Assembly: GCA_012511995.1 (NCBI GenBank)
Contig: JAAZFA010000141.1
Location: 1-6,926 of the forward strand
Reading direction: 5' to 3'
Source of the DNA: Thermoproteota archaeon
GTDB lineage: Archaea; Thermoproteota; Bathyarchaeia; Bathyarchaeales; Bathycorpusculaceae
DNA length: 6,926 nucleotides
Below the pieces are notes generated by a model. It saw nothing but the letters and a program-made list of their open reading frames with translations, was not told the origin of the DNA and did not search any database. This document shows positions 1 to 6,231 of the stretch, in pieces. Positions within the stretch are counted from its first letter, which is position 1. Each line of letters begins with the position of its first letter. A program made the position numbers and the translations under genes.

Positions 1-863
1 TAGGTGGCAACACATAAAACACTATCAGCTCCACCGTAGTAAACTAGCACTTTATCATCCAACAAAACGTTTCCACAGCTAAACACAACGTTCGGAACTT
101 TGCCAAAACGCTCATAGTCTTTCTCGGGGGTAAGTATGGGGTCTTTGCAACGGTAAATAACTTGTTCTGGGTTTTTTTTATCAAGCAAAGCAACACCAAG
201 GGAATAAACCTTCGAATAATTGACGCCATGGTAGATGAAAAGCCAGCCCTCGTTAAGCTCAATAGGTGTCCCAGTTGAACCAATTACATATGAATCCCAA
301 CTATCTAACCTTGGTCCCATAACAAATTTTAGTTTGTACCAGAGTTCAAGGTCGCTTGAGCGAGCAATGCAAATATCAGGAGCAAACCGAAGAAACATAA
401 CATATTCACCGTTTATTCTTTTGGGAAAAACAACTGCGTCTTTGTTTCGTATGCCTGGTAAACATAGCTTTCTTTGTCCCCACTGCCATTTTCTATCCAA
501 AAAGCCTGATGTCGAAATCGACGTCAAAGCAACCTGATAAACCCTGTGATAAGCATATTGCCCAAATGCGACATAAGTCATTTGTAAAGAATCATCTAGA
601 AGAGTTAGCCGTGGGTCCTCACAGCCTGCGTTCTCAGCATTAACAACAGGAGTAAAAACAGGGTTTGGCAAACGTTCATCTATGTGAAAGCCATCTGTCG
701 TAGTTGCATAGCCAACACGAGAAATGTTGTCATTACCTAGTGCTCTATAAAGAAGATGAATTTTCCCGTCAAGAAGGATACTTGCAGAGTTAAAAACCGC
801 CCGAGATTCCCATTCATGCTCTCCTATAGGTTTGAGAATAGGATTGCCATCAAATCTTTTCAT
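1..863 (-). CDS. GH130-family beta-mannoside phosphorylase/hydrolase, 3' end cut by the window edge
   Basis: Translating the minus strand from the ATG at 863 gives 287 open codons to the window edge; family length suggests only about 10-50 residues are missing. Five-bladed beta-propeller GH130 hallmarks appear in order: LLYRA (37-41), GCEDPR (80-85, whose Asp83 aligns with the family's catalytic acid), NKDAVVFP (140-147), GWLFIYHGV (206-214), VPNVVFSCG (256-264) and YYGGADSVLCVAT (275-287). The family phosphorolyses beta-mannosides to mannose 1-phosphate; some subfamilies hydrolyse beta-1,2-mannosides instead. No signal peptide is seen, so the protein is probably cytoplasmic. Where many members have a basic residue followed by (V/I)GxGxPP, this one reads SYVIGSTGTP (191-200), so substrate and mechanism are open. 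It lies 12 bases behind the CBS gene, with its ribosome site overlapping that gene's stop, implying co-transcription. Family assignment is firm; substrate is not known. Confidence 0.93.
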   Translation of the reverse strand, partial: MKRFDGNPILKPIGEHEWESRAVFNSASILLDGKIHLLYRALGNDNISRVGYATTTDGFHIDERLPNPVFTPVVNAENAGCEDPRLTLLDDSLQMTYVAFGQYAYHRVYQVALTSISTSGFLDRKWQWGQRKLCLPGIRNKDAVVFPKRINGEYVMFLRFAPDICIARSSDLELWYKLKFVMGPRLDSWDSYVIGSTGTPIELNEGWLFIYHGVNYSKVYSLGVALLDKKNPEQVIYRCKDPILTPEKDYERFGKVPNVVFSCGNVLLDDKVLVYYGGADSVLCVAT

Positions 864-870
864 AAAAAGT

Positions 871-877
871 AACCTCT
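871..877 (-). promoter_or_regulatory. Ribosome binding site for the GH130 gene
   Basis: The minus strand reads AGAGGTT seven bases before the ATG at 863. It overlaps the TAG stop of the CBS gene (876-878). It supports the chosen GH130 start and coupled translation of the two genes. Confidence 0.6.
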
Positions 878-1250
878 ACATTTCAAAAAGTTCTTGATAA
901 ACTTGTCTAATAGAAATTAAGCCTACAACTTTTCCCTCAGAATCTGTTACTGGCAAATGCCTAACCTTGCGCTCAAGTATTATTTGCCTAGCGTCTTTAA
1001 ACGGTACATCTTCAGGAACGGTATACACGTTTTTTGTCATCACTTTCTCAACGTTCCAATTCAACGGTATATTCTGAGCCACCACTCTGATTATATCGCG
1101 CTCAGTAAAAATTCCAACCGCCTTTTCTGTTTCGTCAAGAATGACAACTGACCCGACATGTTTCTCAAACATTGACTTAACAACATCATGGATACTAGCT
1201 TCTTTTCTTGACCTGATAAAATCTTTAATCATCAAATGACTAACTTTCAT
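876..1250 (-). CDS. Stand-alone tandem CBS-domain protein
   Basis: This 124-residue protein consists almost entirely of two CBS motifs, about residues 7-58 and 69-123, forming one Bateman module. The first has the typical GSVVILDE strand (33-40) and GIFTERDIIRVV (46-57). The second has VMTKNVYTVPED (70-81), RHLPVTD (97-103) and GLISIRQVYQEL (110-121). The usual T/S-x-x-D adenosine-ribose position is TERD in the first repeat; the second has SIRQ, lacking the Asp. Such modules bind AMP, ATP, SAM or similar ligands and act as energy or metabolite sensors. No catalytic domain is attached, so the partner is unknown; the GH130 enzyme encoded immediately downstream is the obvious candidate by position (inference). 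The ATG has only a weak AGGCG about 10 bases upstream. Gene and domain assignment are confident, function only general. Confidence 0.9.
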   Translation of the reverse strand: MKVSHLMIKDFIRSRKEASIHDVVKSMFEKHVGSVVILDETEKAVGIFTERDIIRVVAQNIPLNWNVEKVMTKNVYTVPEDVPFKDARQIILERKVRHLPVTDSEGKVVGLISIRQVYQELFEM

Positions 1251-1287
1251 TCTAAAAATCGCCTAAGGGTTTTAAGATAACTTTAGG

Positions 1288-1294
1288 TAATAAA
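1288..1294 (-). promoter_or_regulatory. Putative TATA box for the CBS-GH130 unit
   Basis: The minus strand reads CAAAAG followed by TTTATTA, resembling an archaeal BRE plus TATA element. It lies 38-44 bases before the CBS start, which would give a leader of roughly 10-15 bases. It rests on composition and position only. Confidence 0.35.
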
Positions 1295-1330
1295 CTTTTG
1301 AATTAAAATGATAAAGCATACCGCCAGTTA

Positions 1331-1350
1331 TAAAACAAAAAGAACAAATC
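1331..1350 (-). terminator. T-rich terminator-like tract behind the ATPase gene
   Basis: About 80 bases after the ATPase stop the minus strand becomes T-rich, with runs TTTG, TTCTTTTTG and TTTTA. Archaeal RNA polymerase terminates at such oligo-T tracts. It would separate the ATPase transcript from the CBS-GH130 unit, which begins shortly after with its own TATA-like box. Confidence 0.4.
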
Positions 1351-1421
1351 GTATAGTTCTCCTAGCAAGTATAAACGATTAATGTCCTGCCATATGTGAT
1401 AGGTAATTCGTTTAATTTAGA

Positions 1422-1436
1422 CCGAGCTTACCTCGG
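1422..1436 (-). repeat. Perfect hairpin spanning the ATPase stop codon
   Basis: CCGAG and CTCGG form a perfect 5-bp stem around a 5-base loop that contains the TAA stop of the ATPase. It could stabilise the 3' end of the mRNA. It is short enough to be chance. Confidence 0.3.
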
Positions 1437-3869
1437 AGCAAATCGTTTGTAAAGTGCGACTTTTGCAAAGTCTGTGAGCACAAACATTAGCAGTGCATAA
1501 CCCCAGACTATGGCGGCAAGCGACCAGCCCATCGCTGGAAGCAAAATTCCATATACGGTAATTAATGTTGCAACTATCTGGGTTCCTATAACAGCTAACA
1601 AGAGCGGTTTTGCAGGCCTAACTGACCAAAAATGACCTTTCGTTCTGGCCATAAAAATAGTCAAGTGCCCAGCCACAGAAAGTTTAAGGTAAATAAATGA
1701 CTGCAAAACAAGAGGGTCTAGCTTAAGAACCTCTAGCCCGATGTATAGCAAACCAAACGACGAAAACACTCCGATTACCCCAATAAAGGAAGCTATGCCA
1801 AGTATTTTACGCATATCCCATTTTTCAGGCCTTGTTGAATATCGAACGTTGTCATAAGCTATTGTAATTACTGGCAGGTCGTTTAAAATAGCTAACAATA
1901 CAATCATAAGGGCAGTAACTGGAAATAAATTAAACACAAGAATAGCTGAAGTAATAAAAAACAGGACCCTGAAGGTCTCAGAAATCCTATAAATAGAATA
2001 ATTTGTCATTCTTCGAAATATTTGGCGACTTTGCTTCAATGCGTCGATAATTACAGACAAACCTGGTTTAGTAAGAACAATATCTGCAGCAGACCTAGCG
2101 GCATCCGTAGCATCAGCAACAGCTATACCTGCATCAGCTTGTTTAAGGGCAGGAGCATCATTAACGCCATCGCCAGTCATCGCAACTATATGACTTTGGC
2201 GCTGCAGAAGCTTAACTATGCGAAATTTGTGTTCAGGGAAAACCTCGGCAAAACCGTCTGCTTTTAGGATTAACTGCTGAGCATCTAAATCCGACTTGTC
2301 CAAAAAAGAGGAGGCATCCATAATATTTGTGCCTAAACCCACCTCTGAAGCAATTTCTTTGGCAATCGCTTCATGGTCACCAGTCACCATCTTAACTTTT
2401 AAACCCATTGAATAAGCGGTCTTCAAAGTCTTTGCTGAATCTTCTCTAGGCGGGTCATGAAGAGCGATTAACCCAACATATACCCAATCGCCTCTGTCGT
2501 TGGTTTTAGCAACCCCTAAAGCACGGTACCCATTTTTCGCAAATTCCGCGACAGCCTCGTTTACCTTTCCAGCCATTGTTTCTTTGTTTGAGACAAGAGA
2601 CAAAATAACCTGGGGAGCTCCCTTTGATACCTGAAAAGTTTCTCCTTTTTTGCCAAGAACCTTTGCTTCCGTACGTTTGATAATAGGATTAAAAGGAGTA
2701 AACCTGACAATTTTATAGTTTTGTATATTTGCCCTAACCTCTACGTTATACTTAGTTTTTCCTATAACAGCATTGTCGATAGGGTCTTGATCTTCCTCTC
2801 TTGAAGCCAGTGATGCATAAAGTAATACTTCATGCTCAGTAACGCCAGCGTCTAACGGCTCAAGTTTACTGACCGTTAACTTGTTCTCAGTTATTGTTCC
2901 AGTTTTATCAACACATAAGACATCAACACCAGCCATTTCTTCTATTGCAACAAGCTTGCTCACAATAGCTTCTTTTCGAGCAAGGACTATTGCACCCAAC
3001 GCCAGAGTAACAGAAAGAACTGCGGGTAACGCAGCCGGTATAGCAGCGACAGTCAAAACTAATGCAAACTGAATTGTTGACAACAAACTTTGAGCTCTAA
3101 GAAGTGAGGTAATAATAATTATTACTACCAGTATCAGTGCTAGGGCAATTAAGTAGTCGCCTATTTTGGTTACCGCTTTCTGGAAATGGCTTTTTGTCCC
3201 TGCTTTCTCAACTAATGTTGTTGTTTTCCCAAAATACGTATTCATTCCAGTTGCTACTACAAGCGCATCCATCTCACCTTGCCGAACGATAGACCCTGAA
3301 TACCCAACGTCATTAACATGCTTCTCTACCGGTAAAGATTCACCCGTTAAAGCAGATTCATCAGCTTGGATATAATCCCCGTTTATGAGTTTAACATCAG
3401 CAGGAATAATATCACCAAGACGTACTCTGACTACATCTCCGGGCACAAGTTCCTTGGCAGGTTTTTGGACCCATTTGCCATCTCGCAAAACTCGCGCAGT
3501 AAGCGCTAGCTTTTGCTTTAGAAGCTCAATGGCGTTGCCAGCCTTGTTCTCTTGCCAAAAACCAACCACAGCATTCAACATTAGTAACGCTAATATTATT
3601 GCAAAATCTGGCCAATGCTGAATTACTGCCGACATGATAACAGCTGCTTCAATCATCCAGGGAATTGGCCCCCAAAAATACCCCAAAAACTTTTTGATTG
3701 GGTTAACTTTTCTTTCAATAATCTCGTTGGCGCCAAATTTAGATAATCTTTTATGGACTTCTACAGAGCTGAGCCCTGATTCATTTGTAGATAAGATAGT
3801 AAATAACTGATCAACTGGAATATTCGTTATATTTCTAGCATCTAAAGGTTTATTCTCCATAAAACTCAC
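1428..3869 (-). CDS. P-type proton-transporting ATPase (P3A, plasma-membrane H+-ATPase type)
   Basis: An ATP-driven membrane cation pump. The 813 residues hold an N-terminal cytoplasmic segment, an M1-M2 hairpin (about 66-105), an actuator domain with TGES (175-178), M3-M4 with the PAALPAVLSV unwinding region (278-287), the phosphorylated Asp321 in DKTGT, the nucleotide-binding KGAPQ (416-420), hinge MVTGD (494-498) and TGDGVNDAPA (565-574), then M5-M10 (about 625-805). Residues aligning by eye with the plant/fungal H+ pump gate are kept: Asn99 in M2, Arg634 in M5, and Asp664 in M6 within ILND. This favours H+ over Ca2+ or Na+. There is no C-terminal autoinhibitory tail, as is usual for archaeal members. 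The first codon of this frame is a GTG at 3869. An ATG at 3860 (residue 4) is at least as likely, because GTGAG just before it would serve as its ribosome site, giving 810 residues. It probably builds or spends proton-motive force at the cytoplasmic membrane. Confidence 0.96.
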   Translation of the reverse strand: MSFMENKPLDARNITNIPVDQLFTILSTNESGLSSVEVHKRLSKFGANEIIERKVNPIKKFLGYFWGPIPWMIEAAVIMSAVIQHWPDFAIILALLMLNAVVGFWQENKAGNAIELLKQKLALTARVLRDGKWVQKPAKELVPGDVVRVRLGDIIPADVKLINGDYIQADESALTGESLPVEKHVNDVGYSGSIVRQGEMDALVVATGMNTYFGKTTTLVEKAGTKSHFQKAVTKIGDYLIALALILVVIIIITSLLRAQSLLSTIQFALVLTVAAIPAALPAVLSVTLALGAIVLARKEAIVSKLVAIEEMAGVDVLCVDKTGTITENKLTVSKLEPLDAGVTEHEVLLYASLASREEDQDPIDNAVIGKTKYNVEVRANIQNYKIVRFTPFNPIIKRTEAKVLGKKGETFQVSKGAPQVILSLVSNKETMAGKVNEAVAEFAKNGYRALGVAKTNDRGDWVYVGLIALHDPPREDSAKTLKTAYSMGLKVKMVTGDHEAIAKEIASEVGLGTNIMDASSFLDKSDLDAQQLILKADGFAEVFPEHKFRIVKLLQRQSHIVAMTGDGVNDAPALKQADAGIAVADATDAARSAADIVLTKPGLSVIIDALKQSRQIFRRMTNYSIYRISETFRVLFFITSAILVFNLFPVTALMIVLLAILNDLPVITIAYDNVRYSTRPEKWDMRKILGIASFIGVIGVFSSFGLLYIGLEVLKLDPLVLQSFIYLKLSVAGHLTIFMARTKGHFWSVRPAKPLLLAVIGTQIVATLITVYGILLPAMGWSLAAIVWGYALLMFVLTDFAKVALYKRFAPR

Positions 3870-3912
3870 GAAATTATCACATTTCTATAGAATTCGAGGC
3901 ATTGACCAGGCT

Positions 3913-3920
3913 TATTTTTA
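3913..3920 (-). promoter_or_regulatory. Putative TATA box for the ATPase gene
   Basis: The minus strand reads TAAAAATA about 45-60 bases before the two candidate starts. A transcript start 25 bases downstream would leave a leader of about 20-30 bases. Judged from composition and spacing only. Confidence 0.25.
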
Positions 3921-4175
3921 GCTACAGGTGAGTGTCGTCAACAAGAAAGCGGTTCTTAGTAATTCATAAATCAAAAAGATGAAAAAATGTTCCTACTTCC
4001 ATTCTAATCAAAAGTCCTACTTAACTTTCCAAAATAAACTTTGTTGATATTCATATTTAAAGCATAGCTTGTGTTAAACTAGTACGGTAAAAAATTAGCC
4101 ATAAAATATGTGCCCTACCGAAACCAACTTTTGAGAAGATTTAGTAACAACTTGGTCAAACTCATTTACCAGGTT
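3921..4175. other. Intergenic stretch with no recognisable gene
   Basis: This is AT-rich sequence between the ATPase promoter region and the zinc-ribbon relic. Only very short open frames occur, such as a 22-codon plus-strand frame beginning near 3979, and none resembles a known protein. I see no RNA gene, tandem repeat or strong hairpin here. Confidence 0.5.
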
Positions 4176-4292
4176 TTATGCTTCATCAAACATGCTGTCT
4201 GATTCTTCAATCAACTGGTCGTCCCAGCACGTCCAACACATAGCGTATTCGTCATTAGAGATTTTTTAGCCACATTTGGGCATTGCTTGCAT
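4176..4292 (-). pseudogene. Relic of a small zinc-ribbon protein
   Basis: From the ATG at 4292 the minus strand reads MQAMPKCG, a TAA stop (4266-4268), then KISNDEYAMCWTCWDDQL and a short acidic tail ending at a TAA (4176-4178). This has the shape of a tiny archaeal zinc ribbon with two CxxC knuckles, ending CWTCWD. The first knuckle appears as TGCCCAAATGTGGC: with one extra base it would read C-P-K-C-G, and the TAA would be a lysine codon after a single substitution. Two lesions in 39 codons suggest decay. It sits head-to-head with the HTH operon. The identification is from motif shape only; chance similarity in such a short frame cannot be excluded. Confidence 0.4.
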
Positions 4293-4311
4293 ATTATGAC
4301 AAACATTATAA

Positions 4312-4339
4312 GTAAACATTTACTATATTTTGGTAAACA
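4312..4339 (+). promoter_or_regulatory. Promoter/operator region of the HTH-PH operon
   Basis: A TATA-like CTATATTTT (4323-4331) lies about 30 bases before the ATG at 4360, which suggests a very short leader. Two exact direct repeats GTAAACA (4312-4318 and 4333-4339) flank it, spaced 21 bases start to start, two helical turns. The first is also half of an interrupted palindrome, GTAAA-CA-TTTAC. An arrangement like this would suit a repressor that occludes TBP. The operon's first product is itself an HTH protein, so autoregulation is plausible but not shown. Confidence 0.4.
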
Positions 4340-4359
4340 ATTCAGTGCTGGTAGCGGGT

Positions 4360-4863
4360 ATGAAGTTACTTTCAAAAGATGAAGCAATCGTTTGGCGGGA
4401 ATTTCAAAAAAGCAAAAACACCAGCTTAATCGCAGAAGAACACAGCCCAGAAGCTTGGACTCCTGCGTACGTCTCCCGCGTCCTCAACCGAGCTCGCGAA
4501 AAAATTGCCAAAACCCTAAAAGAACACGCAAACAGCCATCGCCTCGACGTAGAAACCCTGCTTGACTACAAAGGGCTCCTAATCGGCTTCGACTACCAAA
4601 CAAGCAGCCAAGTATACAGCATCTACACTGAGAAACTCGGCATCATCGTCTGGTATAAGCACCAATCCTACGGGGGAAAACTGTGCCCGCAATGCCCAAA
4701 AGGAAGAGAATGCAGAGAAACACTCGATGCAGTAATAAACGAATACAACATCCAGCTAAGAGACGACGAAAAACGGCTCAACATGACCGAACAGTCTATT
4801 GTTGTTTTCAATAAGCTTGCAGCTAAAGAAGCACCGCGCTACAAACGCAGAGGAGGTGATTAA
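4360..4863 (+). CDS. HTH protein with C-terminal Cys cluster, unknown function
   Basis: I do not recognise a named family. The frame is open from a TTG at 4330, but I choose the ATG at 4360 because the TATA-like box overlaps the TTG; this gives 167 residues. Residues 5-55 resemble a sigma-region-4 or MarR-like helix-turn-helix: a helix with KDEAIVWREFQ, a short turn, then TPAYVSRVLNRAREKIAKTL as recognition helix. Residues 65-105 are predicted beta-rich (LLIGFDYQ, GIIVWYKHQ). Next come Cys109, Cys112 and Cys118 (C-x2-C-x5-C), with His101 as a possible fourth ligand for zinc or an Fe-S cluster. The C-terminus is a basic helix ending YKRRGGD. Probably a cytoplasmic DNA-binding regulator. It is co-transcribed with the PH-domain membrane protein, whose ribosome site lies inside its last codons. 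Codon use is richer in C-ending codons than in the ATPase gene. Confidence 0.85.
   Translation: MKLLSKDEAIVWREFQKSKNTSLIAEEHSPEAWTPAYVSRVLNRAREKIAKTLKEHANSHRLDVETLLDYKGLLIGFDYQTSSQVYSIYTEKLGIIVWYKHQSYGGKLCPQCPKGRECRETLDAVINEYNIQLRDDEKRLNMTEQSIVVFNKLAAKEAPRYKRRGGD
4851..4860 (+). promoter_or_regulatory. Perfect Shine-Dalgarno for the PH-domain gene
   Basis: AGGAGGTGAT is a full match to the complement of the archaeal 16S rRNA 3' end. It is placed five bases before the ATG at 4866 and ends at the base before the TAA stop of the HTH gene. It fixes the downstream start and indicates translational coupling. Confidence 0.85.
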
Positions 4864-4865
4864 AC

Positions 4866-5597
4866 ATGGGTAAAACTACAGAAGAAAAAGTCATTCGGCC
4901 GCCGGCGCCTCAGATTTCAAGCGGAACCATATTCAAACCCTCTAAAGCCCTTCTCTACAAAATGCAATTCCAAAACGTCGTCGCATTCCTGTTGGTTTGG
5001 TTAAGCATAGTTCTCTGCTTAATAGCCGGCGCCTTTATACAAGCAACAGAAAACCCAGCTAACCCAAGCCCAGCACAATTCATCAGCGAATACTTCGTAC
5101 CCGTTAATCTCTGGACATTAGGACTAAACCTGATTTGGCTCATACCCATCTTAGCCCTCACGCCGTCGTACTTTAGAAGCATAGAATACTCGGTAAAAGC
5201 CCAAAGCGGCGATAGCATGCCCGAAATCTACTCCAAAGAAGGCATTATCACCATAACCCGCAGACACGTGCCTTTCCGCACCATCACAAACATCTCCAGC
5301 AAGTCAGGACCGTTCGACAGATTGTTCAATATAGGTTCAGTGCACATTGAAACTGCCGGATATTCAGGCAGCCAGAAAATCCCAGAAGCAGTCTTAAGCG
5401 GCATAGTATTCTATGAGGAACTTCGTGATTTCATCCTAAAGGAGCTTAGAAAATTCAAAGAACCCTATACGACTGGAACGGAGGTAGTTTATCCTACTGA
5501 GGAGCCTGTTCCAAAAATGGAGGGGCTCGATGACGAAATACTGGTTACTCTACAGGAGATTCGAGATATTCTAAAGAGTAGAAAAGGCAACCAATAA
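4866..5597 (+). CDS. Membrane-anchored bacterial-PH-domain (bPH2/DUF304-like) protein
   Basis: This 243-residue protein has a soluble N-terminal 35 residues rich in Pro and Lys, two hydrophobic membrane segments (about 37-59 and 80-102) separated by a polar loop with ENPANPSPAQ, then a YdbS/YdbT-like bPH2 domain from about 106 to 175. The domain shows the family pattern: IEYSVKA, then EGIITITRRHVPFRTITNI (125-143) with the VPF-x-x-I-x-x-I strand turn, and FDRLFNIGSVHIETAG (150-165). A helical, charged tail follows (182-198 and 220-239), capable of coiled-coil contact. bPH2 domains are membrane-associated scaffolds of uncertain ligand. The translation start is fixed by the perfect ribosome site. 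It is the second gene of an operon with the HTH/Cys protein, which may regulate it. The last 150 bases are more AT-rich than the rest. Domain call is confident; role unknown. Confidence 0.9.
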   Translation: MGKTTEEKVIRPPAPQISSGTIFKPSKALLYKMQFQNVVAFLLVWLSIVLCLIAGAFIQATENPANPSPAQFISEYFVPVNLWTLGLNLIWLIPILALTPSYFRSIEYSVKAQSGDSMPEIYSKEGIITITRRHVPFRTITNISSKSGPFDRLFNIGSVHIETAGYSGSQKIPEAVLSGIVFYEELRDFILKELRKFKEPYTTGTEVVYPTEEPVPKMEGLDDEILVTLQEIRDILKSRKGNQ

Positions 5598-5600
5598 TCT

Positions 5601-5615
5601 AACTTTTTTCTTTTC
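5601..5615 (+). terminator. T-tract terminator of the HTH-PH operon
   Basis: Directly after the PH gene's stop the plus strand reads AACTTTTTTCTTTTC, a typical archaeal oligo-T termination signal with no stem required. Confidence 0.6.
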
Positions 5616-5636
5616 CATTTACCTATTAAACTCTTA

Positions 5637-6170
5637 TCAAGTTAAATTACCTAACAACAGAGTGCTACCCTCAGGCAAAAATGTGGCAGGCTCTAGGTGA
5701 CTTGGTGTGACTGTGCCACGTGGCATCTTGGCAACTTGCTCCAAAACCTCAGGCACCAACTTTAACAGACTCAAGCGGTGACTAACCGTCGAAGGATCCA
5801 CCAAGTATTTCGCCGCAATCTCTTTCTGTGACATCAAATCCAGTTCGCTTTTGAACAGCGCCGCCTCTTTGAATGGGTCAATAGTGCCGTGCTCCTTGCT
5901 CTTACGGTAACAGATGCCCTTGGCCTCTTCCTCAGTGATATCTTGGACGTCAACCTTTAGCTCAGACCACTTTAACTCAGTGGCCGCCTGGTGCCGATGC
6001 TGACCGTCAACAATCACATAGGTCGAGAACTCGGCATAGAATTGCCGGTTCTCCTCATTATCCTCGCAAGGATAGAATACGAGGTATGGACTGGCAAGCA
6101 CCGAACCAATCTTTTTAGGACCAACCAGTAGCATATCCGCTTTGAGCGCCTGGTAATCCTCTGGCGCCAT
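5637..6170 (-). CDS. ParB/sulfiredoxin-fold DGQHR protein with C-terminal HTH, 5' damaged
   Basis: The 177 visible residues begin at Met inside a conserved ParB N-terminal motif. The core signature is VIVDGQHRHQA (52-62), the ParB/Srx nucleotide-binding DGxHR loop. A helix-turn-helix follows at about 114-138 (QKEIAAKYLVDPSTVSHRLSLL), as in ParB and related phage or plasmid regulators. Members bind DNA and use CTP or ATP, or act as nucleases; which applies here cannot be told. The frame continues in-frame upstream to 6221 without any start codon, encoding RFNPNV just before the Met, which is conserved family sequence. So the Met at 6170 is not the ancestral start. The C-terminus (FLPEGSTLLLGNLT) departs from the family at a point close to the neighbouring operon's terminator and may be truncated. 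Composition is more GC-rich than the left half of the window. A mobile-element origin is likely. Confidence 0.75.
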   Translation of the reverse strand: MAPEDYQALKADMLLVGPKKIGSVLASPYLVFYPCEDNEENRQFYAEFSTYVIVDGQHRHQAATELKWSELKVDVQDITEEEAKGICYRKSKEHGTIDPFKEAALFKSELDLMSQKEIAAKYLVDPSTVSHRLSLLKLVPEVLEQVAKMPRGTVTPSHLEPATFLPEGSTLLLGNLT

Positions 6171-6229
6171 AACGTTAGGATTAAACCTGTTGCCTGCAGC
6201 TGACCGGGCTAAAGCATCAATTCAACCAT
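6171..6229 (-). pseudogene. Out-of-frame original 5' end of the ParB-like gene
   Basis: An ATG at 6229 lies two bases after the upstream gene's TAA and would be the natural start. It reads MVELML then TAG. In the ParB frame the same stretch reads stop, then IDALARSAAGNRFNPNV directly into the Met at 6170. Adding one A in the GAATTG at 6220-6225 would join the two as MVEIDALARS and restore a 197-residue protein. This is a one-base deletion or a sequencing error. Confidence 0.65.
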
Positions 6230-6231
6230 AC

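Noticed and set aside
44..283. Minus-strand 79-codon frame and the plus-strand 100-codon frame at 235-537
   Set aside because: Both overlap the GH130 gene, whose frame is open throughout and carries clear family motifs.
2022..3621. Several plus-strand frames of 60-80 codons
   Set aside because: They are antisense to the ATPase, and no ribosome site or protein-like composition supports them.
3979..4047. 22-codon plus-strand frame beginning MKKCSYFHSN
   Set aside because: It superficially resembles a zinc-knuckle start but is very short, with only three Cys, no CxxC pair and no convincing ribosome site.
4955..5218. Minus-strand 87-codon frame
   Set aside because: It is antisense to the PH-domain gene, which has a perfect ribosome site and recognisable domains.
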